Of a stretch of DNA of 22,503 nt, positions 22,103-22,503 are shown in pieces. Within the stretch, counting starts at the first letter, position 1; each line of letters starts with the position of its first letter. Below the pieces are notes generated by a model. The model saw only the letters and a program-made list of their open reading frames with translations, was not told the DNA's origin and ran no database searches. The DNA is from Gammaproteobacteria bacterium (GTDB lineage Bacteria > Pseudomonadota > Gammaproteobacteria > J044), in NCBI GenBank assembly GCA_003696465.1, contig RFHG01000178.1:1-22503 (forward strand), read 5' to 3'. Made by a program: the position numbers and the translations under genes.

Positions 22103-22107
22103 GCACT

Positions 22108-22503
22108 TCACGGGGCCGCCGCCAGCGCCACGCTGCCGAACAGAATCGGCTGGTGCAGCAGGTAGATGATCAGCCCGTGACGCCCGGCCGCAGCCAGCAG
22201 GCGTGCCGGGGCATGGTCGATCGTGTAGCGGCGCAGGGCCTGCGCCTGCGGGCCCTGCAGCCAGTGGCCCGCGGCGATTCCGATCAGCACCACCCCCAGC
22301 CAGGGCACGATGGGCACATAGTCGTCGGTGGTCGGCTTGTGGGTCATCAGGCCCAGCCAGTGGATCCAGGGCTGATCGAAGAAGGGATGACTGACATGCA
22401 TGCCGAGCAGGATCAGCGCCACACCCAGCCCCAGGGCCAGGCGTGGCCGTGCGACCAGTGGCAACGCCAGCAGGCTGGCCACGGCAATGAAGTGCAGAAT
22501 GCC
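22108..22503 (-). CDS. DUF1624-type acyltransferase-like membrane protein, C-terminal part
   Basis: The frame is open to the window edge, giving 131 C-terminal residues; the 5' end lies outside. It begins GILHFIAVASLLALPLV and has four or so hydrophobic helices, with the loop SHPFFDQPWIHWLGLMTHKP and PIVPWLGVVLIGIAAGHWL, ending in GLIIYLLHQPILFG. The GILHFIA start and the conserved Pro-Trp and YLLHQP pieces are those of the DUF1624/heparan-alpha-glucosaminide N-acetyltransferase-like family. The substrate is unknown. The stop lies just before the tRNA-Arg promoter, on the same strand. A GTG at 22482 is internal, not the start. Confidence 0.85.
   Translation of the reverse strand, partial: GILHFIAVASLLALPLVARPRLALGLGVALILLGMHVSHPFFDQPWIHWLGLMTHKPTTDDYVPIVPWLGVVLIGIAAGHWLQGPQAQALRRYTIDHAPARLLAAAGRHGLIIYLLHQPILFGSVALAAAP

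Noticed and set aside
21965..22169. Two plus-strand open frames over the tRNA
   Set aside because: They read the antisense of tRNA-Arg (the familiar GRIRTSDRL-type artefact) and are not proteins.

Overview
The window is a GC-rich (roughly 65 % by eye), gene-dense stretch of a bacterial chromosome. Gene content and order (yrbG-kdsD-kdsC-lptC-lptA-lptB-rpoN-hpf-ptsN-hprK-rapZ-EIIA-ptsH, and rpsF-rpsR-DUF2232-rplI-dnaB-alr) point to a Gammaproteobacterium, probably of the Chromatiales/Ectothiorhodospiraceae type. HprK, a mannose-type EIIA and HPr are all present, rather than the shorter enterobacterial ptsN-rapZ-npr arrangement. The placement is inferred from gene order and protein features, not from a search.

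Left part (1-13814). The 3' part of mutS is followed, with overlap, by tpm. A short minus-strand pair (EmrE-type exporter plus an unrecognised 74-residue protein) faces tpm. A tightly packed plus-strand cluster then begins at yrbG: Kdo synthesis (kdsD, kdsC), the LPS transport bridge and ATPase (lptC, lptA, lptB), sigma-54 (rpoN), hibernation factor (hpf), and a regulatory phosphotransferase set (ptsN, hprK, rapZ, a mannose-type EIIA and HPr with both His15 and Ser46). Many junctions are 4-base start/stop overlaps. No sugar permease and no Enzyme I lie in the window, so this PTS is most likely regulatory. The Mg2+ channel gene mgtE and ferredoxin gene fdxA (own promoter) close the block.

Middle part (13795-19117). 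Everything is on the minus strand: rpsF-rpsR-DUF2232-rplI, with a near-consensus promoter, a leader that pairs with the rpsF ribosome-binding site and matches the S6:S18 leader motif, an intercistronic hairpin and a rho-independent terminator. Next come one or two unrecognised small ORFs, then dnaB (with a strong hairpin in its leader) and alr. alr overlaps dnaB at its start and fdxA at its end.

Right part (19118-22503). This is the accessory-like part. It holds a small exported COG3650-like protein, a PII-like gene whose first codons appear to be separated from the rest by a roughly 165-195 bp miniature inverted-repeat element, a DUF4124 protein, and a TauE/SafE-family permease. A gene-free stretch of about 370 bp carries a 19-bp tandem duplication and a REP-like palindrome. 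A complete tRNA-Arg(ACG) unit (promoter, tRNA with encoded CCA, terminator) and the 3' part of a DUF1624-type membrane protein end the window.

Most of the window is conserved housekeeping DNA, and I see no complete novel multi-gene system. The best leads are the PII-like gene split by the inverted-repeat element, a 30-codon ORF overlapping the rpoN start behind an almost leaderless promoter, the hairpin with a DnaA-box-like arm in front of dnaB, and the coupled small ORFs upstream of dnaB.
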